DNA from: Candidatus Gastranaerophilales bacterium
Lineage (GTDB): Bacteria; Cyanobacteriota; Vampirovibrionia; Gastranaerophilales; Gastranaerophilaceae
Direction of reading: 5' to 3'
Assembly: GCA_947589525.1 (NCBI GenBank)
Contig: CANQAW010000122.1
Coordinates: forward strand, 1-5,529
DNA length: 5,529 nt
Shown: piece by piece, positions 1-5,514 of the stretch
Layout of the letters: every line of letters starts with the position of its first letter
Position numbering within the stretch: the stretch's first letter is position 1
Notes under the pieces: generated by a model
What the model saw: the letters and a program-made list of their open reading frames with translations, nothing else
Told to the model about the DNA's origin: nothing
Databases searched by the model: none
Translations under genes and position numbers: made by a program

Positions 1-1746
1 GATTTATATAAGCAGTATGTAGACATTGCGAAAAAACTTGAAAACGGCTATAAAGACGTTCAAGATATGGAATTTACCATTGAAAAAGGTAAATTATACA
101 TTCTTCAAACAAGGAACGGTAAAAGAACCGCAAAAGCAGGGGTTAGAATAGCAGTTGAAATGCAAAAAGAAGGAATTATCACGAAAGAAAGAGCACTTCA
201 ACTTGTTGACCCTTATACGGTAAATCAAATCTTACTTCCCTGTTTCGATGAAACCGCTCTTAAACTATCAAAAGTTATAGCACATGGTGTTAATGCTTCC
301 CCCGGTGCTGCGGTTGGTAAAATCGTTTTTGATACCGAAGAAGCTGCACAACGAGGCGAAAAAGGCGAAAAAGTTATTCTGGTCAGAATAGAAACCTGCC
401 CTGATGATATTCACGGTATGGCAGTTTCTCAAGGTGTTTTAACTTTAAGAGGCGGAGCTACATCGCATGCTGCAGTTGTTGCAAAAGGTATGGGAATACC
501 TTGCGTTGCAGGATGTGAAGATATAAAAATTGACTTACAAAAAGAAGTTTTAATTGCTTCAGACGGTACTGTTTATCCTAAAGACTCGGTAATTTCTTTA
601 GATGGCGGAAAAGGTATCGTAATGGATGGCGCAGTTAAGCTGGCAGATGCCGAAATTGATGATAATTTCAAAACATTCTTTAACTGGGTGGATGAAATTA
701 AAACAATGACAATTGAAGCTAACGCCGATACGGTAAAAGACGTTGAAAACGCTCTTAAATTTAAAGCTCAAGGTATTGGTCTTTGCAGAACCGAACATAT
801 GTTTATGGACCCTGACAGACTTCCTTGGGTTCAAAAAATGATTATAGCGGGAACTCCCGAAGCGAGAAAAGAAGCGCTTGATAAACTTCTTCCGATGCAA
901 TATGAAGATTTCTTTGGAATGTTTAAAGCGCTGGGCGAAAGACCTATGACAATTCGTCTTTTAGACCCGCCTTTGCACGAATTTTTACCTTCTAAAGAAG
1001 AATTAATTGCTACAGTGGCAACCAAAAAAGCTCTAAATCAAAACTATCTTGAAGATGAAAAAATGCTTGAAATAGTTGAGAACTTGTCGGAATCAAACCC
1101 GATGATGGGACTTCGCGGATGCAGACTTGGTTTAACATATCCCGAAATTAACGAAATGCAGGTAAGAGCAATATTCTCTGCGGCATGTGATGTTAAAAAG
1201 CTGGGTATTAACGTAATGCCTTATGTTATGATACCGCTTGTAGGACACGTCAACGAGCTTAAAACAGCAAAAGAAGACCTTGTTAAAGTCGCACGTGACG
1301 TTATGAAAGAAAAAGGAATTGAAGTTGAATATAAATTCGGCACAATGATTGAAATTCCCCGTGCGGCTATTACGGCGGACGAAATTGCACCTTACGCCGA
1401 ATTTTTCTCATTCGGTACAAACGATTTAACACAAATGACCTTCGGTTATTCAAGAGACGACGCTGAAGGAAAATTCTTAAAACGTTATGTGGAACAAAAA
1501 ATTCTTCCTTATAATCCTTTTGATACACTTGATTTCAAAGGTGTCGGAGAATTGATTAAAATGTCAATGGAAAAAGGAAAGAAAGTTAATCCAAAACTTA
1601 TTGGCGGAATTTGCGGAGAACACGGCGGAGACCCCGATAGTGTTAAATTTGCACACAAAATCGGTCTAAACTACGTTTCTTGTTCACCCTTCAGAATTCC
1701 TCAAGCGGCACTTGCGGCAGCCCAAGCAGTTATAGAAAATAAATAA
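1..1746 (+). CDS. ppdK: Pyruvate, phosphate dikinase, C-terminal part (5' end outside window)
   Basis: Interconverts pyruvate + ATP + Pi and PEP + AMP + PPi in the cytoplasm, in glycolytic or gluconeogenic direction. The frame is open from base 1; the in-frame ATG at 67 is internal, because codons before it continue the family's sequence into the LQTRNGKR motif that closes the ATP-grasp nucleotide-binding domain. About 581 residues are visible; the family is usually about 870-880, so roughly 300 N-terminal residues lie upstream. Next comes the swivelling phosphohistidine domain with GGATSHAAVVAKGMG, catalytic His at 466-468, and the Thr two residues before it that is the regulatory phosphosite in regulated PPDKs. 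The first Ala of this motif is Met in most PPDKs. The C-terminal PEP/pyruvate TIM barrel shows GLCRTEHMF, RLLDPPLHEFLP, GLRGCRLGLTYPE, MIEIPRAA (metal-binding Glu), FGTNDLTQ (Asn-Asp) and GICGEHGGDP with catalytic Cys at 1612-1614. Nothing in the visible part suggests inactivation. PEP synthase is less likely, since it has GGRTCHAA at the His site. Confidence 0.97.
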   Translation, partial: DLYKQYVDIAKKLENGYKDVQDMEFTIEKGKLYILQTRNGKRTAKAGVRIAVEMQKEGIITKERALQLVDPYTVNQILLPCFDETALKLSKVIAHGVNASPGAAVGKIVFDTEEAAQRGEKGEKVILVRIETCPDDIHGMAVSQGVLTLRGGATSHAAVVAKGMGIPCVAGCEDIKIDLQKEVLIASDGTVYPKDSVISLDGGKGIVMDGAVKLADAEIDDNFKTFFNWVDEIKTMTIEANADTVKDVENALKFKAQGIGLCRTEHMFMDPDRLPWVQKMIIAGTPEARKEALDKLLPMQYEDFFGMFKALGERPMTIRLLDPPLHEFLPSKEELIATVATKKALNQNYLEDEKMLEIVENLSESNPMMGLRGCRLGLTYPEINEMQVRAIFSAACDVKKLGINVMPYVMIPLVGHVNELKTAKEDLVKVARDVMKEKGIEVEYKFGTMIEIPRAAITADEIAPYAEFFSFGTNDLTQMTFGYSRDDAEGKFLKRYVEQKILPYNPFDTLDFKGVGELIKMSMEKGKKVNPKLIGGICGEHGGDPDSVKFAHKIGLNYVSCSPFRIPQAALAAAQAVIENK

Positions 1747-1760
1747 TAACAATAAAAAAT

Positions 1761-1794
1761 AAAAACGCCTCTTTATTAAAAAGAGGCGTTTTTT
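1761..1794. terminator. Bidirectional intrinsic terminator between ppdK and folP
   Basis: An inverted repeat has left arm AAAAACGCCTCTTT (1761-1774), loop ATTAA (1775-1779) and right arm AAAGAGGCGTTTTT (1780-1793), with a GC-rich core CGCCTC/GAGGCG. On the + strand it is followed by a T run (1789-1794), and on the - strand by T-rich sequence (the complement of the A-rich 1751-1765). It therefore looks able to end both the dikinase and the converging folP transcripts. The folP stop codon (complement of 1793-1795) overlaps its edge. Confidence 0.93.
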
Positions 1795-2953
1795 AATTAA
1801 ATTCGTATAATCTGTCGTAAAAATTTCTTACCTGATTTGTCAAACTTACATCATGAACCCTTATATATTCAACCCCGTTGTCAATTAAATATCCTGCACA
1901 TACGGCGCTTATAAAATCAGCATCTTTGGGCTCTTTTGTGTTAATTGTATCCTGCATAAATCTTTTTCTGGAAACTCCCGCCAAAATAGGATATCCCAGA
2001 GAAGAAAATTCTTTAATTCTTTTTAATAAGTCATAATTTTGCGAAATTGTTTTTGCAAAACCAAACCCTAAATCAACTATAATATTATCTTTTTTTAAAC
2101 CTTGCTCTTGAGCCGTAAGGGCTTTTTTATACAACTGTTTATATATATCATCCGTAATATATTCATAATCAACTAAACCGTCCATGGTCTTAGAATTACC
2201 GCGGGAATGCATTATAACAAGTTTCTTATTGTGTCTTTCGCAAAGGCGGGCAAACTCGGGGTTAGACAAAAAACTTACATCATTTACAATATCGCACCCG
2301 CATTCAAGAACAGCTTCAAGACAACCCAATGACATGGTATCAACGCTTATTTGTATATGAGGATATGCGGTTTTAAGAGCAGTAACAATCGGCACGGTTT
2401 TTTGTATTTCATAAGCAACATCGACAGCATCCGCATTGGGACGTGTTGATTGAGCGCCGACATCTATAATATCAGCTCCGCAATCAATCATATCAATTGC
2501 ATGATTAACAGCTTTTTCAATTTCCAAATATTCACCGCCGTCTGAAAAAGAGTCGGGTGTTAAATTTAAAATCCCCATTATTTGAGGTCTTTTTGGGGAC
2601 GTTTGAATATTTTCGATTTGACGCAACAAATTATCAGAAAGCTCGGAAAGACCAAACTTCTGCTTTAGAAGTTTTTTAGAGACAAGTTTAATTTGAGATA
2701 CACTGCCCGATAAAATACAATCCGATTTATCAACACTGCAATTTATTACTCCCCGATTTACGGCGCAATCACAGCCGGCCGAGAGCGCTGTTTGTTTTAA
2801 TATATTTGCCTGCACGGAAGTTAAATCGAAAATTTTTACGGATATAAACGTATGTTTTTTGCAAGCTTCGTTAATATAACTTGACTCAAAACCGACATTT
2901 TGAATTTCTTTTTTTATAAATTTATTTAAAACTATTTTTGATAAAAATTGCAT
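1793..2953 (-). CDS. folP: Dihydropteroate synthase, long form with N-terminal extension
   Basis: Condenses p-aminobenzoate with 6-hydroxymethyl-7,8-dihydropterin pyrophosphate to give dihydropteroate in cytoplasmic folate synthesis; it is the sulfonamide target. With the start chosen here the protein has 386 residues. The catalytic TIM barrel fills about 123-386: MGILNLTPDSFSDGG (126-140, Asn130), DVGAQSTRP (164-172), SVDT (203-206, Asp205), VNDVS (223-227), VIMHSRG, VDLGFGFAKT (293-302, Asp294, Lys301), SRKR (328-331) and RVHDV (365-369). Phe136 and Pro172, at positions where E. coli changes give sulfonamide resistance, are unchanged. Residues 1-120 are an extension containing QANILKQTALSAG and NRGVI, known from longer DHPS forms such as those of Helicobacter and some clostridia; E. 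coli FolP (about 280 residues) lacks it. The reading frame runs on to an ATG at 3085, but that adds a hydrophobic, Cys-rich stretch overlapping rplY antisense, so the ATG at 2953-2951 was preferred. No clear Shine-Dalgarno precedes it. No other fol gene is adjacent. Confidence 0.93.
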   Translation of the reverse strand: MQFLSKIVLNKFIKKEIQNVGFESSYINEACKKHTFISVKIFDLTSVQANILKQTALSAGCDCAVNRGVINCSVDKSDCILSGSVSQIKLVSKKLLKQKFGLSELSDNLLRQIENIQTSPKRPQIMGILNLTPDSFSDGGEYLEIEKAVNHAIDMIDCGADIIDVGAQSTRPNADAVDVAYEIQKTVPIVTALKTAYPHIQISVDTMSLGCLEAVLECGCDIVNDVSFLSNPEFARLCERHNKKLVIMHSRGNSKTMDGLVDYEYITDDIYKQLYKKALTAQEQGLKKDNIIVDLGFGFAKTISQNYDLLKRIKEFSSLGYPILAGVSRKRFMQDTINTKEPKDADFISAVCAGYLIDNGVEYIRVHDVSLTNQVRNFYDRLYEFN

Positions 2954-2975
2954 TTTTTTATTTAACAAATATAAT
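2948..2975 (+). promoter_or_regulatory. Candidate sigma70-type promoter for rplY
   Basis: A perfect TATAAT (-10) lies at 2970-2975, with TTGCAT (-35, three of six consensus matches) at 2948-2953 and a 16-bp spacer. The predicted start is near 2982, giving an untranslated leader of about 47 nt. The -35 covers the folP start codon on the opposite strand, so the divergent folP and rplY promoters would be closely interleaved. Confidence 0.5.
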
Positions 2976-2989
2976 AGATGTACACCAAT

Positions 2990-3018
2990 ATTAAAAATTA
3001 AGCATAATATTAAGTCAA
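2990..3018 (-). promoter_or_regulatory. Candidate sigma70-type promoter for folP
   Basis: Read on the - strand, TTGACT (-35, complement of 3013-3018) is followed after 17 bp by TTTAAT (-10, complement of 2990-2995). Each hexamer matches consensus at 5 of 6 positions. Transcription would start near 2983, giving a leader of about 30 nt before the folP ATG at 2953. The -35 overlaps the rplY ribosome-binding site on the other strand. AT-richness makes chance -10 matches common, so this is a prediction only. Confidence 0.5.
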
Positions 3019-3023
3019 GGAGA
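3017..3023 (+). promoter_or_regulatory. Strong Shine-Dalgarno site of rplY
   Basis: AAGGAGA lies 5 nt before the ATG at 3029. It is the only strong ribosome-binding site in the window, and it fixes the rplY start. This in turn argues against extending folP to 3085 on the opposite strand. Confidence 0.9.
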
Positions 3024-3028
3024 ATAAA

Positions 3029-3307
3029 ATGGCAAACGCTACAATTAAAGCAACAAAAAGAGATACAGATAAAAATCCTCGTCAAATCAGAACCGCAGGC
3101 TTTTTACCGGGGTCTGTATACGGCAAAGGAATGGATGCAACAAGCATTCAATTAAACACTCACGAATTTGAAATGATGTACAAAAACAACAAAGATGCAG
3201 TTTGGGAAGTTGAACTTGATAACAAAAAGATGAATGCCAAAATACAAGAACTTCAAGTAAACTATGCAACAAACGAGTTTTTAAACGTAGAATTTGCACT
3301 TTGCTAA
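3029..3307 (+). CDS. rplY: 50S ribosomal protein L25, short form
   Basis: Small 92-residue protein that binds 5S rRNA in the central protuberance of the large ribosomal subunit. The L25 pattern is recognisable: an N-terminal strand (ATIKATKRD), the basic R-x-IR-x-AG-x-LPG-x-VYGKG segment (about residues 18-34), a middle part in which a hydrophobic strand (SIQLNTHEFE) is followed by VWEVELDNKKMNAKIQELQ, and the closing N-x-EFLNVEF where E. coli has a (K/Q)-x-x-H-(I/V)-DF-type ending. Length matches E. coli L25 (94 residues); the C-terminal domain of the longer CTC/TL5 proteins is absent. The start is supported by AAGGAGA five bases upstream. Divergent from folP, and convergent with the next gene with no bases between the two stops. 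Similarity to the family is clear but distant in the middle section, and the L25 assignment rests on motif reading. Confidence 0.85.
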   Translation: MANATIKATKRDTDKNPRQIRTAGFLPGSVYGKGMDATSIQLNTHEFEMMYKNNKDAVWEVELDNKKMNAKIQELQVNYATNEFLNVEFALC

Positions 3308-3316
3308 TTAAAGTGC
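3296..3316. terminator. Hairpin spanning the abutting stop codons of rplY and its convergent neighbour
   Basis: A perfect 7-bp inverted repeat, GCACTTT (3296-3302) and AAAGTGC (3310-3316), has the 7-nt loop GCTAATT (3303-3309), which contains the rplY stop and most of the opposite stop. Neither side carries a long T run: TTCTTCATC follows on +, AAATTC on -. It may be a weak terminator or an mRNA 3'-end stabiliser for both genes, but classical terminator features are incomplete. Confidence 0.5.
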
Positions 3317-3601
3317 TTCTTCATCATCTTCATCAAGAAAAGTTGCACTAAATGTATCTTGAGAATTTAGAGAATCAATAAAATGATTATATCTTTCCAT
3401 TCTCAATTTTAACCAGCTTAACATTGGGTTAGAACCCATAATTTTTACAACACGAACGGGAGCAAAACAGTTTCTGTTCGTGTTATATTTTTCTTCCATA
3501 AAAGTTTGACATTTGCAGTTTAACTCTTCAATCAAATCGTATAAAGTTTTTAACCAAGCACCCTGCACCGATAATTCATCAACTTTAAATTCTAATATCA
3601 T
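3308..3601 (-). CDS. Hypothetical protein, 97 residues, acidic C-terminus
   Basis: Not recognised. The ATG (complement of 3599-3601) has a modest Shine-Dalgarno, AGGTAG (complement of 3605-3610), in a plausible position. The protein looks soluble, with no signal peptide or membrane segment. Residues 13-38 and 58-79 look helical and amphipathic (LKTLYDLIEEL, LSWLKLRMERYNHFIDSL). Three cysteines sit at 29, 31 and 45 in no familiar metal-binding spacing, and the C-terminus is strongly acidic (DEDDEEAL). Support for a real gene: it fills the space between rplY and uvrC exactly, its stop abuts the rplY stop, it has a ribosome-binding site, and no opposing frame of comparable length covers it. It is transcribed divergently from uvrC and convergently with rplY, so position gives little functional hint. 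A small adaptor or regulatory protein would fit the composition, but that is speculation. Confidence 0.75.
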   Translation of the reverse strand: MILEFKVDELSVQGAWLKTLYDLIEELNCKCQTFMEEKYNTNRNCFAPVRVVKIMGSNPMLSWLKLRMERYNHFIDSLNSQDTFSATFLDEDDEEAL

Positions 3602-3639
3602 AATCTACCTGACTTTCTATGACCGCATTACACCTTTTT

Positions 3640-3668
3640 ATTACAGCTTTTTAGTTCCACGAAAATAA
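3640..3668 (-). promoter_or_regulatory. Weak candidate promoter for the 97-residue protein gene
   Basis: On the - strand, TTATTT (complement of 3663-3668), a 17-bp spacer and TGTAAT (complement of 3640-3645) would start transcription near 3633, about 30 nt before the ATG. A second TGTAAT lies 12 bp further downstream (complement of 3628-3633), so the true -10 is ambiguous. The -35 match is poor. Confidence 0.25.
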
Positions 3669-3681
3669 GATATATAACAAA

Positions 3682-3710
3682 TTTCCGTTTAAAACATAGT
3701 ATGTTAATAT
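3682..3710 (+). promoter_or_regulatory. Candidate uvrC promoter giving a near-leaderless transcript
   Basis: TTTCCG (3682-3687), a 17-bp spacer and TAATAT (3705-3710) would place the transcription start at or next to the uvrC ATG (3717). That fits the absence of any Shine-Dalgarno there. An alternative is TATAAC at 3673-3678 with a poor TTTAGT -35 at 3650-3655, which would give a leader of about 30-35 nt. The sequence alone does not decide between them. Confidence 0.3.
3693..3705. repeat. Perfect 13-bp palindrome upstream of uvrC (possible operator)
   Basis: AACATA-G-TATGTT is a perfect 6+1+6 inverted repeat ending 11 bp before the uvrC start codon. It lies inside the spacer of one candidate promoter and just downstream of the other, both positions where a repressor could act. 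It recalls the AAC...GTT half-sites of Gram-positive-type LexA boxes, but the gap is 7 bp rather than 4, so it is not a standard box. Chance occurrence in AT-rich DNA is possible. Confidence 0.4.
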
Positions 3711-3716
3711 ATTTAT

Positions 3717-5390
3717 ATGAGTTTTAAAAACGAGGAAATAAAAAAACAGGTTAAATTAATGCCGAAATTACCCGGTTGTTATCAATATTTTGACAAATCG
3801 GGCGAAATTATATATATCGGTAAAGCAAAAAATTTATACAACAGAGTCAACAGTTATTTTATGGGAGACAAAAAAAATTCACCCAAACTGCAAGTTATGG
3901 TTCCTCAAATTGAGCGTATTGAATGTATTGTAGTAAACTCTGAAATTGAAGCTTTAATTTTAGAAAACGAACTTATAAAAAAGCACAAACCCAAATACAA
4001 CGTTCTTTTAAAAGATGATAAAAAATTTCCTTATTTCGTTATAACAAATGAAGACTATCCCAGAATTATAATAGCAAGAAAAGCAAATAAAAATGCGCTA
4101 AAAGGCAAATACTACGGGCCATATACGGATGCTCGGGCAATGCATGCAACATTAGAGCTTATAAATAAAATATTCCCGATAAAAAAATGTAAAACCCCAA
4201 AGTACAAAACCCGCACATGTTTATATTACGATATTGGTCAGTGTTGCGGTACATGCCAAAATAAAATAACAAAACAAGATTACGCAAATATTATTAAAAA
4301 TGTTTCTTTGTTTTTGTCGGGAAAAAGAAAGGAGCTTTTAAAAGTTCTGAAAAAGCAGATGGATTTAGCATCTTCAAAGCAAGAATTCGAAAAAGCGCTT
4401 TTATATCGAAACAGCATTAGAGATATAGAAAAAACTCTTGAAAAACAAAACGTCATAATCAATTCAACAAATTCAAATTATGATTATATAGCACTGTCTT
4501 CCGATGCAAACTTAATCTGCATAAGCATACTGTTAATAAGACAAGGGAGATTAATAAGTAAAAAAGACTTTTCTTTTACTCAAAATTCAATTGATAAAGA
4601 AAATCTGTCAGAAATAACGGAAAGTGCGCTAAGACAGTATTATATAATGCTTGATGATGAGCAACTGCCTCAAAAAATAATCTTAACAAACCTCTTTGAT
4701 GATGTTGAAGTATATCAACAATGGCTGACATTAAGATTGAAAAAAGAAGTTAAAATTACAACAGCTAAAGGTAAAAAAGACAAAGAATTAATTGGTTTAG
4801 CGCAGAAAAATGCGGATTATAACCTTGAGCAATTAAAACTAAAAGAATTATCAAAAATTCAAAATGATTACAACGAAATAGGCTGTTATATTCAAGAAAA
4901 ATTAAAACTGGACAAATTTCCCCATACCATAGAATGCTACGATATATCACACATACAAGGAACAAATACCGTAGCTTCGGGGGTATATTTCGAAAACGGA
5001 CAGCCTAAAAAATCAATGTATCGAAAATATAAGCTAAAAACAATACAAAAAGGTGAAGTGGACGATTTTAAATCCATGAAAGAAGTACTGTCTCGAAGAT
5101 TTAAAAGGTTTACAGAAGTCAAAACGCCAATACCCGATTTAATAATAATAGACGGAGGAAAAGGACAGTTATCAAGTGTTGTTGACGTTGCAAAAGAGTT
5201 TGATTTAAAACTTAACATAGTATCTTTAGCCAAAAGAGAAGAAGAAATATTTTTACCTGACCAATCCGCACCCGTAATTTTTGCACAAAGTTCTCCTGCG
5301 CTTCACCTGTTTCAAAGAATAAGAGACGAAGCACACAGATTTGCAATAACTTTCCACAGGCAATCAAGAAGTAAAACAATGTTTAAATAA
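3717..5390 (+). CDS. uvrC: Excinuclease ABC subunit C lacking the C-terminal HhH domain
   Basis: Catalytic subunit of nucleotide excision repair: recruited by UvrB to damaged DNA, it cuts on both sides of the lesion. The 557 residues show, in order: a GIY-YIG nuclease (about 17-97; GCYQYF, YIGKAKNL, Arg43, Glu78, Asn95 in YNVLL) for the 3' cut; the Cys motif C158...CLYYDIGQCCGTC (168-180), where Cys158, 168, 176 and 180 match the proposed iron-sulfur ligands and Cys177 is extra; a UVR helical pair binding UvrB (about 213-246); and an RNase H-like nuclease for the 5' cut with CYDISH (Asp409), IIIDGGKGQL (Asp479) and IRDEAH (His540). It ends at HRQSRSKTMFK, just where the usual tandem helix-hairpin-helix module (about 50-60 residues with a GIGPKR-like motif) begins; UvrC is commonly about 590-620 residues. 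The start is set by alignment with the family N-terminus, as no Shine-Dalgarno is visible. Sequence after the stop encodes no HhH remnant in any frame I could read. Confidence 0.96.
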   Translation: MSFKNEEIKKQVKLMPKLPGCYQYFDKSGEIIYIGKAKNLYNRVNSYFMGDKKNSPKLQVMVPQIERIECIVVNSEIEALILENELIKKHKPKYNVLLKDDKKFPYFVITNEDYPRIIIARKANKNALKGKYYGPYTDARAMHATLELINKIFPIKKCKTPKYKTRTCLYYDIGQCCGTCQNKITKQDYANIIKNVSLFLSGKRKELLKVLKKQMDLASSKQEFEKALLYRNSIRDIEKTLEKQNVIINSTNSNYDYIALSSDANLICISILLIRQGRLISKKDFSFTQNSIDKENLSEITESALRQYYIMLDDEQLPQKIILTNLFDDVEVYQQWLTLRLKKEVKITTAKGKKDKELIGLAQKNADYNLEQLKLKELSKIQNDYNEIGCYIQEKLKLDKFPHTIECYDISHIQGTNTVASGVYFENGQPKKSMYRKYKLKTIQKGEVDDFKSMKEVLSRRFKRFTEVKTPIPDLIIIDGGKGQLSSVVDVAKEFDLKLNIVSLAKREEEIFLPDQSAPVIFAQSSPALHLFQRIRDEAHRFAITFHRQSRSKTMFK

Positions 5391-5402
5391 TCATTATGTT
5401 TA

Positions 5403-5436
5403 TTGACATATTATATTTATCTTATACCATGATAAT
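5403..5436 (+). promoter_or_regulatory. Candidate promoter for tRNA-Cys
   Basis: A perfect -35 hexamer TTGACA is at 5403-5408, just after uvrC. The -10 is uncertain: TACCAT (5425-5430, 16-bp spacer, 4/6 match) has good spacing, whereas GATAAT (5431-5436) is a better hexamer but 22 bp away. With the first choice transcription would begin about 7 nt before the mature tRNA. No terminator hairpin separates uvrC from the tRNA, so read-through from uvrC is also possible. Confidence 0.45.
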
Positions 5437-5443
5437 AGTTCGA

Positions 5444-5514
5444 GGCGACATGGCCAAGCGGTAAGGCAGGAGCCTGCAAAGCTCTTACCCCCGGTTCGAA
5501 TCCGGGTGTCGCCT
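5444..5514 (+). tRNA. tRNA-Cys(GCA)
   Basis: A full cloverleaf can be drawn: acceptor GGCGACA/TGTCGCC; D arm GCC...GGC (5453-5467); anticodon stem GGAGC/GCTCT with one G-U pair; loop CTGCAAA with anticodon GCA at 5476-5478; a 4-nt variable loop TACC; and T arm CCCGG-TTCGAAT-CCGGG. The discriminator is T (5514), the U73 expected for cysteine tRNAs. The CCA end is not encoded (TTT follows), so it must be added after transcription. The downstream TTTTATTTATT is T-rich, but the window ends before any hairpin can be judged. Confidence 0.97.

Noticed and set aside
67..69. ATG at 67 as the start of the dikinase gene
   Set aside because: The codons before it are in frame and continue the PPDK sequence to the window edge. 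A start here would lack the ATP-binding domain, so the gene simply enters from outside the window.
598..1025. Two antisense open frames within ppdK (598-900 and 831-1025)
   Set aside because: They lie opposite conserved dikinase codons, have no recognisable domain and look like shadows of the coding frame.
2954..3085. N-terminal extension of folP to an ATG at 3085
   Set aside because: It would overlap the start of rplY on the opposite strand, encodes a hydrophobic Cys-rich stretch unlike DHPS, and crosses the strong rplY ribosome-binding site and the candidate promoters. The ATG at 2953 gives a normal long-form DHPS.
3087..3299. 70-codon antisense frame inside rplY
   Set aside because: It lies wholly opposite rplY, its composition is that of a shadow frame, and it has no recognisable family or start signal.
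3693..3705. Standard LexA (SOS) box upstream of uvrC
   Set aside because: The AAC and GTT half-sites are separated by 7 bp rather than the 4 bp of the Gram-positive-type box, and the cyanobacterial and enterobacterial consensus also do not fit. It is kept only as an unassigned palindrome.
3602..3716. Riboswitch or small RNA in the gap between the 97-residue-protein gene and uvrC
   Set aside because: Apart from the 13-bp palindrome and weak promoter hexamers, I see no extended pairing, conserved core or terminator.
4280..5233. Three antisense open frames within uvrC (4280-4462, 4765-4965, 4937-5233)
   Set aside because: All lie opposite conserved UvrC segments and have no domain similarity or convincing ribosome-binding site.
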